Source: CAYFVR01 sp046541515
GTDB lineage: Bacteria; Desulfobacterota; Desulfobacteria; Desulfobacterales; Desulfococcaceae
Assembly: GCA_046541515.1 (NCBI GenBank)
Contig: JBKHDD010000074.1
Location: forward strand, 1-21,751
Direction: 5' to 3'
Length of the DNA: 21,751 bases
Below are positions 6,832 through 15,121 of this stretch, piece after piece. The position numbers and the translations under genes are program-made. The notes beneath the pieces are model-generated. The model was not told where the DNA came from, ran no database searches, and saw nothing but the letters and a program-made list of their open reading frames with translations. Within the stretch, counting starts at the first letter, position 1. Every line of letters starts with the position of its first letter.

Positions 6832-9564
6832 ATGCATAATTGGACGACACCAAACCGGAACCGGCGCGAACGCGGCCGTTGCGGATGTTGGCTCTGGTTG
6901 GGCCTTCTCCTGTTCCCGCTGACCGCTTCTTGTTCCTTGGCGCAGGCGGGGGAATCGGAGTTCAGCGACAAACGGGTCCTGGTGCTCCATTCCTATCACC
7001 ACGGCTTTTCCCATACCCGCGAGATGAACCAAGCCATCGAGGAGTTGCTGGAGCCCAAGGGAATCCAACTCTATCTGGAATACATGGACACCAAGCGGCA
7101 TCTCAGCCCCGGCCACCTGTACAGGCTGGCCCGGGCCCTGGCCTTTCGGTACGCGGCCATTCCCATGGACGCCGTCATCGCCACCGACGACAACGCGGTG
7201 GATTTCCTTTTTGAAAACCGGGATTCCCTGTTTCCCGGCGTGCCGGTCATCTTCTGCGGGGCCAACGACTTCGACCCGGAACGGCTGGAAGGAAAAACGG
7301 GGTATACCGGCGTCAACGAGGCCCTGTCCATCGAGGAAACCCTGGATACCGCGCTGCGACTGCGGCCCGAGGCCCGGGAGGTGGCGTTGGTCTCGGACGT
7401 GACCGCCACCGGTCAACAGAACCTGGATCGGCTTGCGCCGCTCAAGGCGCGATATCGGAATCGCGTCCGCTTCCGCTATTTGGTGGGCCTGCCGCGCGAA
7501 GAAATGCGGCGGGCGCTTTCCGGAGTCCGCCCCGAGGATCTGGTGCTCTATCTGTCCTATTTCCGGACGGCATCGGACGAGAATCTGTCCATTCCGGAAA
7601 GCATGCGCTTCATCTCCGAAAACAGCCCGGCCCCCGTCTTCGCCCTGTGGAGCTTCACCATGGGACACGGCGCCGTTGGCGGCAAGCTGGTTTCCAGCCG
7701 GGCCCAGGGCGTCACCGCGGGCCAACTGGCCATTCAGGTGCTTTCCGGCGTTTCCCCCGACATCCTGCCCGTGGTGATGCGAAGTCCCAATCGCCATATT
7801 TTCGACCACCAACAGCTCCACCGCTTCGGCATCCCCATCCAAAACCTCCCGGCGGAAAACCGCCTGATCAATCCTCTCCAACCCTCGATTCTGCGCTATC
7901 TGCCTTGGTTCCTCGCCGGTCTGGGGGTGATCGGGCTGGAAACCGTGCTGATTGGCACCCTGCTGCTGCAACGGCGAAAGCTCCAACGGACCCAGGCGGA
8001 CCTCCGGGAAAACCGGGCGCGCTATCGAGCCCTGTTCGAAGAGGCCCCCGACCCCATTTATCTGAACGATCTGGAGGGACGATTCTTGGACGGCAACGCC
8101 GAGGCGGAGCGGCTTCTCGGCTACCGGCGGGAAGAGCTGATCGGCCGGAATTTAATGGAGGCCGGCATTCTTCCCGAAGATCAAGTGGAAACGGCGCTTC
8201 AACTGCTGGAACGGAACCGCAGGGGAGAGGCCACGGGGCCGGACGAACTGACGCTGCGAAACCGGAACGGCAAAGACTTGAAAGTCAAGGTGAAAACCTG
8301 CGTCCTGCGGGAAAGCTCCGGCCCCCTGGTATTGGGGATTCTCCGCGACATCACCACGGAAATCGCCCTGGAGGCCCAGCTTCGACAAGCCCAGAAAATG
8401 GAGGCGGTGGGTCAGCTGGCCGGCGGCGTGGCCCACGATTTCAACAACCTGCTTCAGGTCATCGCCGGCTACGCCGAAATCTCGGTGGCGGAAATCGGGG
8501 AGCGCCACCGGGTCGCGCCGTTCTTGGGGGAGGTGCTCAAGGCGGCGGCCCGGGCGCAAAACCTGGTCCGTCAGCTCCTGGTCTTCAGCCGGCGGGAGGC
8601 CAGCCATCCCGTTTCGCTGCATTTGAACGAGGTGGTGGACGGCATGATGAAAATGATCGAGCGGGTGCTGGGCGAGCACATCGAGCTGACTTTTCGGCCC
8701 GATCCGGAGCTGCCGCCGGTGGCGGCCGATCCCCACCTGATGGAGCAGGTCTTGATGAACCTCTGCGTCAACGCGCGGGACGCCATGGGGGACGGCGGGT
8801 CCCTGTGCATCCGAACCCGCAGCCGCCGGCTGTTGGAAACCGAGCCGGTTCCCTCGGACCCCTGGGTCCGCCCGGGCCGTTTCGTGGTGCTGTCCGTCAG
8901 CGATACCGGATGCGGGATCAGCGCCGAAGTGCGGGACCGGATTTTCGAGCCGTTCTTTTCCACGAAAGAGGTGGGAAAGGGAACGGGACTGGGCCTGGCC
9001 ACCGTGTACGGCATCGTGAAGCAGCACGAGGGCTTCATCGAGGTGGCCAGCGCGGGGGCGTCCGGGACCCAATTCGACATCTATCTTCCGGCCGGGGTTC
9101 CGGGGGAGGAGGCGCCGGAGGAACTTTCCGAGACGACCGCCGCGCCGGGCGGCGGGGGCGAGACGATTCTGCTGGCCGAGGACGACGAGATGGTGCGCAA
9201 ACTGGCCACCCGAATTTTGGAACGGGCCGGCTACCGGGTGCTGACCGCGCGGGACGGCGACGAAGCCCTGGAACGGTTCCGCCGCCACATGGACGAAATT
9301 GGCCTGTCCATCCTGGACGTGGTCATGCCCCGGCGGAGCGGCCGGGCCGTCTACGACCAAATCCACGCGCTCCGGCCCGACCTGCCGATCCTCTTCGTCA
9401 GCGGCTACAGCTACAACATTCTGGAGGCCGGCGGGGTCTACCCCGAGGAGTACGAGGTGCTGCCCAAGCCCTTTCGCAAGGAGGACCTGCTGGAACGGGT
9501 CAATCGGCTGCTGAAAGACGCCCGTCTCTCCCGGCCGGAGCGTCCCGCGTCCGTTCGTTCCTGA
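6832..9564 (+). CDS. Hybrid sensor histidine kinase with ABC-type solute-binding sensor and receiver domain
   Basis: The protein has 910 residues. A signal peptide or N-terminal anchor spans residues 18-38. Residues about 48-335 form a periplasmic sensor resembling the ABC transporter substrate-binding family PF04392 (KRVLVLHSYHHGFSHTREM ... GVPVIFCGAND ... GYTGVNE). A membrane helix spans about 358-378. A PAS domain covers about 393-510 (ALFEEAPDPIYLNDLEGRF, then LGILRDIT). The kinase core has phosphoacceptor His535 (GGVAHDFNN), N-box Asn643/Asn647, G1 DTGCGIS (691-697), F-box EPFFSTK and G2 GKGTGLGLA. A C-terminal receiver has Asp784/Asp785, phosphoacceptor Asp829 (LDVVMP), Ser857 and Lys879 (LPKPF). 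All catalytic residues are present. No response regulator lies beside it, so its output partner is elsewhere or the receiver tunes the kinase. The ribosome site is weak; the start was chosen to include the signal peptide. Confidence 0.92.
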   Translation: MHNWTTPNRNRRERGRCGCWLWLGLLLFPLTASCSLAQAGESEFSDKRVLVLHSYHHGFSHTREMNQAIEELLEPKGIQLYLEYMDTKRHLSPGHLYRLARALAFRYAAIPMDAVIATDDNAVDFLFENRDSLFPGVPVIFCGANDFDPERLEGKTGYTGVNEALSIEETLDTALRLRPEAREVALVSDVTATGQQNLDRLAPLKARYRNRVRFRYLVGLPREEMRRALSGVRPEDLVLYLSYFRTASDENLSIPESMRFISENSPAPVFALWSFTMGHGAVGGKLVSSRAQGVTAGQLAIQVLSGVSPDILPVVMRSPNRHIFDHQQLHRFGIPIQNLPAENRLINPLQPSILRYLPWFLAGLGVIGLETVLIGTLLLQRRKLQRTQADLRENRARYRALFEEAPDPIYLNDLEGRFLDGNAEAERLLGYRREELIGRNLMEAGILPEDQVETALQLLERNRRGEATGPDELTLRNRNGKDLKVKVKTCVLRESSGPLVLGILRDITTEIALEAQLRQAQKMEAVGQLAGGVAHDFNNLLQVIAGYAEISVAEIGERHRVAPFLGEVLKAAARAQNLVRQLLVFSRREASHPVSLHLNEVVDGMMKMIERVLGEHIELTFRPDPELPPVAADPHLMEQVLMNLCVNARDAMGDGGSLCIRTRSRRLLETEPVPSDPWVRPGRFVVLSVSDTGCGISAEVRDRIFEPFFSTKEVGKGTGLGLATVYGIVKQHEGFIEVASAGASGTQFDIYLPAGVPGEEAPEELSETTAAPGGGGETILLAEDDEMVRKLATRILERAGYRVLTARDGDEALERFRRHMDEIGLSILDVVMPRRSGRAVYDQIHALRPDLPILFVSGYSYNILEAGGVYPEEYEVLPKPFRKEDLLERVNRLLKDARLSRPERPASVRS

Positions 9565-9594
9565 GCGGTCTTCCAGGGATTTTTCGCCGGGCCG

Positions 9595-9627
9595 CCCGGC
9601 GGGGCCGCGATTGGCGGCCCCGCCGGG
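9595..9627. terminator. Very stable GC hairpin between converging genes
   Basis: A perfect 14-bp stem (CCCGGCGGGGCCGC paired with its complement at 9614-9627) encloses a five-base loop. It lies 31 bases after the kinase stop and about 40 bases after the end of the converging ATPase gene. Neither side has a T-run, so it is a strong hairpin that may stop or protect transcripts rather than a textbook intrinsic terminator. Confidence 0.55.
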
Positions 9628-9665
9628 AGACGGGGACCCGCCGCATTCACATTCCGCTTAACGGT

Positions 9666-11213
9666 CTACGGCATTTCGTCCACCTCGATGCCGTAGCCTT
9701 CCCGGTTTTTGCCGATGATGCGGACGCCGTCGATCTCTTCCAGCTTCTGGGACAGCCGCCGCTTGAGCTGGTAGAGGCTGTTGGCGGCCCGGGCCGGATC
9801 GCGGTCGGGCTTGAACAGAGACTCGATCAGCCGCCCCTGGTCCACGATCTTCTCCTGCTCCTGGTAAAGCAGCTTGAAGAGGGACGCAAGCTTGCCGGTC
9901 AGATGGACCGATCGCTCCTCCTGCCGAACGTCCACGCCGCCGCGGGAGGGAAAGCCCACTTCCACGAACCCCTCGCCCGGATACCGCATGTTGCCGCAAT
10001 AGTGCTCCAGCAGAAAGACTCGGAAGAGATCGGAGAAGAAGCGCCGTTTCCGGTCGAGATCGCCGGGGCGGCCCGCGCGCACCAGCAGCCCTTGACTTTC
10101 GAAGGTGTTGATCTTGGCCCGATAAAACGCCGGCGGCTGACCCTTCTTGCCGAATTCGTCGCAGATTTCGTCCACCTCGGGATCGGCCACGGCTTCCTCC
10201 ATGGCCAGCACGCACAACAGATCCCGGTCCTGTTGCAATCCCTGATAGCTCCAGATCTTCGCGAACAGATTTTCGAACATCGGCTTCATCTGAATCATCA
10301 CCGGCTCCATCATGCCCGCCAGCGCGGCCGCCACGCCTTCGGGATCGTCGGAGCTGCCGTCCGGGTTGCCGCCCGCGCTTTCCCACTCGAAGGCCAGCCC
10401 GCTCAGAAACGAAGCGATCATGCCCGGATGGTTGCCCACCCGGCCGCTCACCCGCTCCGCCAGTTCGGAGACATCCGGGATCGCCGTGAACTGTTTGGCG
10501 CAGAAGGCCTCGATTTCAGGACGGGTCAGGCCGGTCAGATAGAAAATGTCCATCTTGTAGACCGAGCTGCGGAGGGTTTTGAGGTAGCCGGTCCACTTCT
10601 CCCGCAGCCCTTCCTTCTCGCCGGCGATTTCCAGGGCCTTGAGCCGTTCCTGAATCTCCCGCTGGGCGATGCGGTAGTGGCGAGTGCCGCAGCAAACCAG
10701 GGAAATCCCCTTTTGCGGGCAGTAAAACTTCAGCCGCTCGATCATGTTCTGGAACTCTTCGATCTTGTCCAGAGAGATCTCGTTGAGGATTTCCAGGGTA
10801 ATGCCGTCGATGTGATCCAGACAAAGGACCAGCCGTCCCTCTCCGTCGCCCACCATCTTGTCCAGGCAGTCGGAAAGGTCCATGCTCTTCTTCTTCTGGC
10901 CGGTCTTCTCCTGGAGATATGCGATAAAGCCGGTGTGGCCGGACATGAAAAACTCCACCACGTCCAGGTACATGAACCGGGGGGCCGAATCCCCGCCCCG
11001 CTGCCGTTCCCGAGACTCCAGAAAATGGAGAAAGGCGCTCTTGCCAATGCCGGGAAGGCCCAGAATATAAACGCTCTGCCCGTGGGCGAGATAGTTCGAG
11101 GCGATGAAATCGGCCTGGCGCTCCCGCCCGTATTTGTCCGCGATGAACTGGTCCATCTGTCCCGGGTTGGGCGACCCGGCCCCCACTGCCGCCGTGCTCT
11201 GCATTGCGCTCAT
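9666..11213 (-). CDS. P-loop ATPase with C-terminal OmpR/PhoB-type winged helix
   Basis: The protein has 515 residues. The ATPase module has a Walker A at residues 52-59 (GLPGIGKS) and a Walker B at about 128-133 (LVLCLD, followed by HID). A DIFYLTGLTRPEIEAF block at 222-237 and the following helices resemble the lid and helical parts of STAND/AAA ATPases. Residues about 436-512 (VHLTGKLASLFKLLYQ ... RLIESLFK ... SLYQLKRRLSQKL ... GVRIIGKNREGYGI) match the OmpR/PhoB winged-helix DNA-binding fold, so this is probably an ATP-controlled transcription regulator. No signal peptide or membrane helix; cytoplasmic. The ATG at 11213 lies three bases after the TGA of the upstream gene, and its ribosome site (AAAAGGA) lies within the last codons of that gene, so translation is probably coupled. 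Target promoters are unknown; its own promoter is a natural candidate. Confidence 0.85.
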   Translation of the reverse strand: MSAMQSTAAVGAGSPNPGQMDQFIADKYGRERQADFIASNYLAHGQSVYILGLPGIGKSAFLHFLESRERQRGGDSAPRFMYLDVVEFFMSGHTGFIAYLQEKTGQKKKSMDLSDCLDKMVGDGEGRLVLCLDHIDGITLEILNEISLDKIEEFQNMIERLKFYCPQKGISLVCCGTRHYRIAQREIQERLKALEIAGEKEGLREKWTGYLKTLRSSVYKMDIFYLTGLTRPEIEAFCAKQFTAIPDVSELAERVSGRVGNHPGMIASFLSGLAFEWESAGGNPDGSSDDPEGVAAALAGMMEPVMIQMKPMFENLFAKIWSYQGLQQDRDLLCVLAMEEAVADPEVDEICDEFGKKGQPPAFYRAKINTFESQGLLVRAGRPGDLDRKRRFFSDLFRVFLLEHYCGNMRYPGEGFVEVGFPSRGGVDVRQEERSVHLTGKLASLFKLLYQEQEKIVDQGRLIESLFKPDRDPARAANSLYQLKRRLSQKLEEIDGVRIIGKNREGYGIEVDEMP

Positions 11214-11216
11214 GAT

Positions 11217-14168
11217 TCAATTCCTTTTGAAAAACGGTTGAGAAAAATGGCCGCAGAGAAAATCCCCCGTCAGGCTTTTGTACAAGTGCACCCATTGGCG
11301 GTTTCCGCCGCGGCGTCGCTCGATAAAACCGAAATCGGTCAGCTCGATCAGGCGTTCGCGCAAATCGGGCGGACCGGAAAGTAAAGAAAAAAGCGCCTCC
11401 TCGGGGAGGCCCTTCTCCGGGGACCGCGCCAGCTCCGACAAAATGTTGGCCACGGTGCGGTTTTCCCCGTTGTTGATGTAGTGCTTCTCCAATTGCTCAA
11501 ACAACTCCGTGTGCAGGCCCTGATCGGCCAGAATCCGATAGTAGAGGGCCACCACCCGCTCCTGGAAGGCGGCCTGCGTCTCCAATGCCTCCGCGGCGTC
11601 GTCCCCGCCTTGGCATTGGTGAAAAAACAGCTCCAAAAAATTGGCCAGGTCCTGGGGAGCCCGTCCCACCCATCGCACCACCCATTCCCCAAAATCCGGC
11701 GCCCGGGGGAGAGACGGAAACCGCTTCCGATGAAAGTCCATCCGCCGGTTGGCGAAATCGACGCAGGCGTCCCGGTCGATGTAGCGCTTCAGCGGCAGAT
11801 GGCCCCAACGGCCTCGGGGCCGTCGCCCCCGCAGATGGCGGTAGAGCCGATACTGCCCCACGATGAGAAACCGGGGCGGCGGAATCGGCTCTTTTTCGAA
11901 CCGCAGGGTATCGGTTAAAAATTTGTTGAGTTCCAGAAACTGTTCCAGCAGCGAGGCGAAGGGCGATTCTTCCAGCACGTCCACGTCGTCGAACACGATC
12001 AGCACCCCTTTGCCCCGACGCCCCGCGTAATGGACAAACCGGAACAGCGTTTCCCGCAGGGCCTCCCGTTCCCCGGAGGACGCCCCCGCCTCTTCCGGAA
12101 GCTCCGGATCGCCGTGGAGCCGAATTTGCGCCCGCACCTGCCGATGGATGTCACGAATCAGATCCCCCACCGCCATTGTCTCGCTCAGAAACGAGAAGTT
12201 GACGTAGAGGGAAAAAATCCGGTCCCGGTATTCCTGGGAAAACCATGCGCATAGGTTGGTTTTTCCGGCCCGGTAGAAGCCGGTAACGGCCATGCAGGCG
12301 GTTTCGGACTGATTCCAGTACCAGTCGGCCAGTCGATGGCTTTCGGCCTTCCGCCCGGCGAAAAAGGCCAGGTCCAGGGGATTGGCTCCCCAGTCGGCCG
12401 CGGGCCGTTCCAGCACCTCCAGCGCCCCGGTCCGGGAATACCGGGCCTGGTAGACATCCACCGTCAACACGTCGGGATGGGCGTAGAACCGGTCGATCAG
12501 GGTTCGCCGGCGGATGTTTTCCTCCATTTCGCCTTCGGAAAAGTGGACCTCCATTTCCACCTGGGCCCGCCCGTCCCGCAGGGATTCGGCCCGGAAAAAG
12601 GCGGCCTGAAGCCCTCGCTCCGCCAGTTCCCGCGAAAGGTCGTGGGCCAGGCCGGGCCGGTCGTAGGCGGTCAGCCGGATCCGCGCCAGGTATTTGAAAA
12701 CCCGGCGCTCGCCTCGGGAGCGAAGATGACGCAGAATTTTTTCCCGCGCGTAGCGGGTCTGGGCCGCCTGTAGCCAGAAAATGTCCGGTCCGGGGGCGGT
12801 CGGGTCGGTCCGGATGGACAGCCGATCGCCCTCGCGAAGCAGATAGCCCAGGGGCAACGGCGTCGGGTCCAGCACCCGTCCCCGTCCGTCCAGTCGATGG
12901 GCCCCCGCGCAATGGAGTCCGATTTCCGTATGGATCTGAAAAGCGAAATCCAACAGGGTCGCGCCCTGGGGCGTCGTGCGGGCCTCTCCGTCGCGGGTAT
13001 ACACGGTGACCCCGCCCGCCGGCGCCGCCACCCGATCCAGCCAGGCCACCCGCTGGTCGCCCGCGTTGACCACCCCGGCGCCCTCCGGAAGCAGAATGGC
13101 GAACTTGAAAAACTGGCATTCCGCGAAGGGATCGTCGGGACCGCAAATTTCCGGCCGGTCCCCTCCATGGTGCAGCCAGATGGGCAGTCGAACATGGAGG
13201 CCCCGGTAGCCCGAGGGCTTGGGGGCCCGGGTAAAGTCCCGAATCCGAAGACCCTCGGAGGCGAAATGGGCCGTCAACGCCTCCAGCACCTGAAACGCGG
13301 CGGAGCGGTTCGGAACGTCGCAATACAGCCGAATCAGGTCCGAAAGACGACAGGTTTCCACGATTTCCGGATGAAAATCGTACAGCGTTCCCAATTCCCG
13401 GGCCACCGAATGGCGAAACCGCTTCAGAAAATAAAACGAAACCGGAAACGGCGGCTCTCGCTCCACGGCGTCGGAAATCCGACGACAGAGGTGCTCCGCC
13501 CGGGGCCGAAGGGCGGCCAACCGATCCCGAAGCCCCCGGGCGGTTTCCGGATTGACGATTTCAAAGGCCCGGTCTCCGCAAACGTTGGCGTCCGTGAACA
13601 GCCCCTTTTCCATGGCCATGTCCCGGAGAATTTCCAGAAACAGCCGGGCGGCGTTTTCCATCCGTTCCGCCGTTCGGGGAACGGCGGTTTCCTGGCGGAA
13701 CAGGCTCATGGAATTGGCCAAAAAAACCGCCAACAGTCCCACGTGGCGGTTCTCCGCCGCTTCCAGGCTCCGTTGAAGGGCCCGGTACCGCGCGGCGGTC
13801 GGTCCCTGCCGCACCGTGTCTTCATGCTGGCAAATCAGCAGCCGAAGACGCTGGTGGAGCGCGTGAAACGCGTCGTCGGCCTGGAGCGCGCCCGGCAGAT
13901 CGGCGGAGCCGATGCCGTGAAAGGCCACCAGCGCGGGGAGATATCCCAGCGCCGCGCCCGGGGCGTCGGGCAAGCCCCACTTTTGCAGCATCCGATGCAT
14001 GGTGACCAGGTGGTCCCGATACGCCGCCATGTCGTTGCACTCGCGGGCGTACAGGAACGCCTTCCGGCGCTGGGCCGGTTCGCAAAGACGATCTTGGATA
14101 TAGTCAAGATAGTCTTCAAAATTGGCATGTTGCGGCGTTTCCGCCGGGCTCGTCAACGCTTCTTCCAA
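11217..14168 (-). CDS. RelA/SpoT-like protein fused to a P-loop ATPase
   Basis: The protein has 983 residues. The first ~560 follow the order of long RelA/SpoT proteins. Residues about 40-220 match the hydrolase region, but the HD pair is gone (LPALVAFHG where LLHD is expected) and the DRLHNM block reads LANSMSL. Residues about 242-330 match the synthetase (LSDLIRLYCDVPN, PKPSGYRGLH), but no EVQIRT-type block follows. A TGS domain is clear at 386-455 (VTVYTRDGEARTTPQGATLLDF, then HTEIGLHCAGAH). An ACT-like domain spans about 494-573 (ARIRLTAYDRPGLAHDLSREL). An ATPase follows: Walker A 630-637 (GFYRAGKT), Walker B at about 721-728 (GVLIVFDD), and a winged-helix-like C-terminus (LPEEALFSLLSG ... 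LIELTDFGFIERR). The start is TTG at 14168, backed by a near-perfect Shine-Dalgarno. The likely role is sensing translation or tRNA state through TGS/ACT and signalling by ATPase state; this is inference. Confidence 0.88.
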   Translation of the reverse strand: MEEALTSPAETPQHANFEDYLDYIQDRLCEPAQRRKAFLYARECNDMAAYRDHLVTMHRMLQKWGLPDAPGAALGYLPALVAFHGIGSADLPGALQADDAFHALHQRLRLLICQHEDTVRQGPTAARYRALQRSLEAAENRHVGLLAVFLANSMSLFRQETAVPRTAERMENAARLFLEILRDMAMEKGLFTDANVCGDRAFEIVNPETARGLRDRLAALRPRAEHLCRRISDAVEREPPFPVSFYFLKRFRHSVARELGTLYDFHPEIVETCRLSDLIRLYCDVPNRSAAFQVLEALTAHFASEGLRIRDFTRAPKPSGYRGLHVRLPIWLHHGGDRPEICGPDDPFAECQFFKFAILLPEGAGVVNAGDQRVAWLDRVAAPAGGVTVYTRDGEARTTPQGATLLDFAFQIHTEIGLHCAGAHRLDGRGRVLDPTPLPLGYLLREGDRLSIRTDPTAPGPDIFWLQAAQTRYAREKILRHLRSRGERRVFKYLARIRLTAYDRPGLAHDLSRELAERGLQAAFFRAESLRDGRAQVEMEVHFSEGEMEENIRRRTLIDRFYAHPDVLTVDVYQARYSRTGALEVLERPAADWGANPLDLAFFAGRKAESHRLADWYWNQSETACMAVTGFYRAGKTNLCAWFSQEYRDRIFSLYVNFSFLSETMAVGDLIRDIHRQVRAQIRLHGDPELPEEAGASSGEREALRETLFRFVHYAGRRGKGVLIVFDDVDVLEESPFASLLEQFLELNKFLTDTLRFEKEPIPPPRFLIVGQYRLYRHLRGRRPRGRWGHLPLKRYIDRDACVDFANRRMDFHRKRFPSLPRAPDFGEWVVRWVGRAPQDLANFLELFFHQCQGGDDAAEALETQAAFQERVVALYYRILADQGLHTELFEQLEKHYINNGENRTVANILSELARSPEKGLPEEALFSLLSGPPDLRERLIELTDFGFIERRRGGNRQWVHLYKSLTGDFLCGHFSQPFFKRN

Positions 14169-14174
14169 GGTCTT

Positions 14175-14185
14175 TCACCTCCTCT
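14175..14185 (-). promoter_or_regulatory. Near-perfect Shine-Dalgarno fixing a TTG start
   Basis: On the minus strand AGAGGAGGTGA lies seven bases before TTG at 14168. It matches the 16S anti-Shine-Dalgarno almost fully and outweighs the lack of an ATG. A strong site with a weak start codon suggests controlled, moderate expression. Confidence 0.75.
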
Positions 14186-14193
14186 ATCGTCAA

Positions 14194-14222
14194 AATATCC
14201 CACATATCATTTTTTACGTCAA
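14194..14222 (-). promoter_or_regulatory. Sigma70-type promoter of the RelA/SpoT-ATPase operon
   Basis: On the minus strand, TTGACG (14222-14217) and GATATT (14199-14194) are separated by exactly 17 bases. The start of transcription would fall near 14187, giving a leader of only about 19 bases that holds just the Shine-Dalgarno. Position and spacing fit a housekeeping promoter, within an AT-rich upstream region (14200-14470). Confidence 0.55.
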
Positions 14223-14440
14223 CAAAAAAACCGGGCCGATTCCGGATTTTTTCCGAAGTGGCGTTGGAATCCTTCAAACAAACCCGATTTTGCCCCTCAA
14301 AATTAAACTATATTTCATTAAAATTCAAATAGATATGAGTTTCCATTTTTTGTGGAAAAAAACCATGAAAAAACCGGTGAAGGCTTCTCGAACGGCAAAA
14401 TGATGATCCACTTTTTTGCCATTTTTATTTAATGTTTTGC

Positions 14441-14470
14441 TTGACATCATAAAATATTTCATGCTATCAA
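14441..14470 (+). promoter_or_regulatory. Possible promoter for the small membrane protein at 14667
   Basis: A perfect TTGACA at 14441-14446 is followed after 18 bases by TATCAA at 14465-14470. It would give a leader of about 190 bases before the ATG at 14667. The -10 match is moderate. A 45-codon minus-strand open frame crosses the same region (14462-14325), but it has no ribosome site and I do not call it. Confidence 0.4.
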
Positions 14471-14666
14471 CACCATAGCCACCCGACTTGGTCTGAAAAA
14501 GCATGTTCCGTTTTCCGCGACCAAAAGTTCGGTTGAATGTTCGCCGAGTTTTTCGCAACGCGCATCGGGCGCTACTTTTTCCGAAACCCATGCCCCCTTT
14601 TCTTCCCCCCGTTCGGATGGCGGGACAAATCCCGGCCATGAAGGCCGCAGCTCGGAAGGAGGAAGC

Positions 14667-15119
14667 ATGCAATGGGTCGCCGTCGCCTTGATCGTGTTTT
14701 ACTTGATCCTCCAGTTTTTCAAGGACCTTTTCCAAATCGCCGTTGCGACGCTGGGCGAGCCGGAACTCCTGGCCGTCTTTCTGGTCTTCTGCGTCGCCAT
14801 GACCCTGGCCCATCTGTACGATGAGAATCGGAAGAATCGGGAACGGGAGGCCAAGCGGAGACGAAAGTACGGCGATCGGGAACGCCGGCGAATCCGAAGG
14901 TACCGGCGCGGCAGGCAAACAGGCAAAACCGGGACCGACCCGCGCCGGTGGGACGAGTTCGGATTCGAGGAGGAAATTTGGACGGAACGATATCGGGATC
15001 CGGACGCCCGGCAAGACCCGGACCCGAACGGGGAGCGCGCGCGCCGCCTTATCCCGTCCGATTCGGACGTAAATCGTCTCGAGGACGGGCGCGACGCTTC
15101 CCCTGCCGTCTGGGAGTAA
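14667..15119 (+). CDS. Small membrane protein with a highly charged cytoplasmic tail
   Basis: The protein has 150 residues. Two hydrophobic segments lie at about 2-17 (QWVAVALIVFYLILQF) and 33-49 (ELLAVFLVFCVAMTLAH). After them comes a long tail: first an arginine/lysine-rich stretch (about 52-85, ENRKNREREAKRRRKYGDRE, then further RR pairs), then an acidic, proline-containing stretch to the end. By the positive-inside rule the tail should be cytoplasmic, where the basic part could bind nucleic acid or lipid headgroups. The start is well supported by AAGGAGG four to five bases before the ATG. The gene is divergent from the RelA/SpoT-ATPase operon and may share its regulatory region. No family recognised. 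Confidence 0.65.
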   Translation: MQWVAVALIVFYLILQFFKDLFQIAVATLGEPELLAVFLVFCVAMTLAHLYDENRKNREREAKRRRKYGDRERRRIRRYRRGRQTGKTGTDPRRWDEFGFEEEIWTERYRDPDARQDPDPNGERARRLIPSDSDVNRLEDGRDASPAVWE

Positions 15120-15121
15120 AG

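Noticed and set aside
7647..11384. Very long plus-strand open frame (over 1200 codons) crossing the kinase, the terminator and the ATPase gene
   Set aside because: It is a shadow of GC-rich genes on both strands: product rich in glycine, arginine and proline, no motifs, while the overlapping frames carry clear kinase and ATPase motifs.
11217..14168. Active (p)ppGpp synthetase/hydrolase annotation (relA or spoT)
   Set aside because: Hydrolase HD residues and the synthetase EVQIRT-type block are not visible, so naming it relA or spoT would overstate what the sequence shows.
12897..14306. Plus-strand open frame of 469 codons opposite the RelA/SpoT-like gene
   Set aside because: No ribosome site and no fold; it mirrors the third-position GC bias of the real minus-strand gene.
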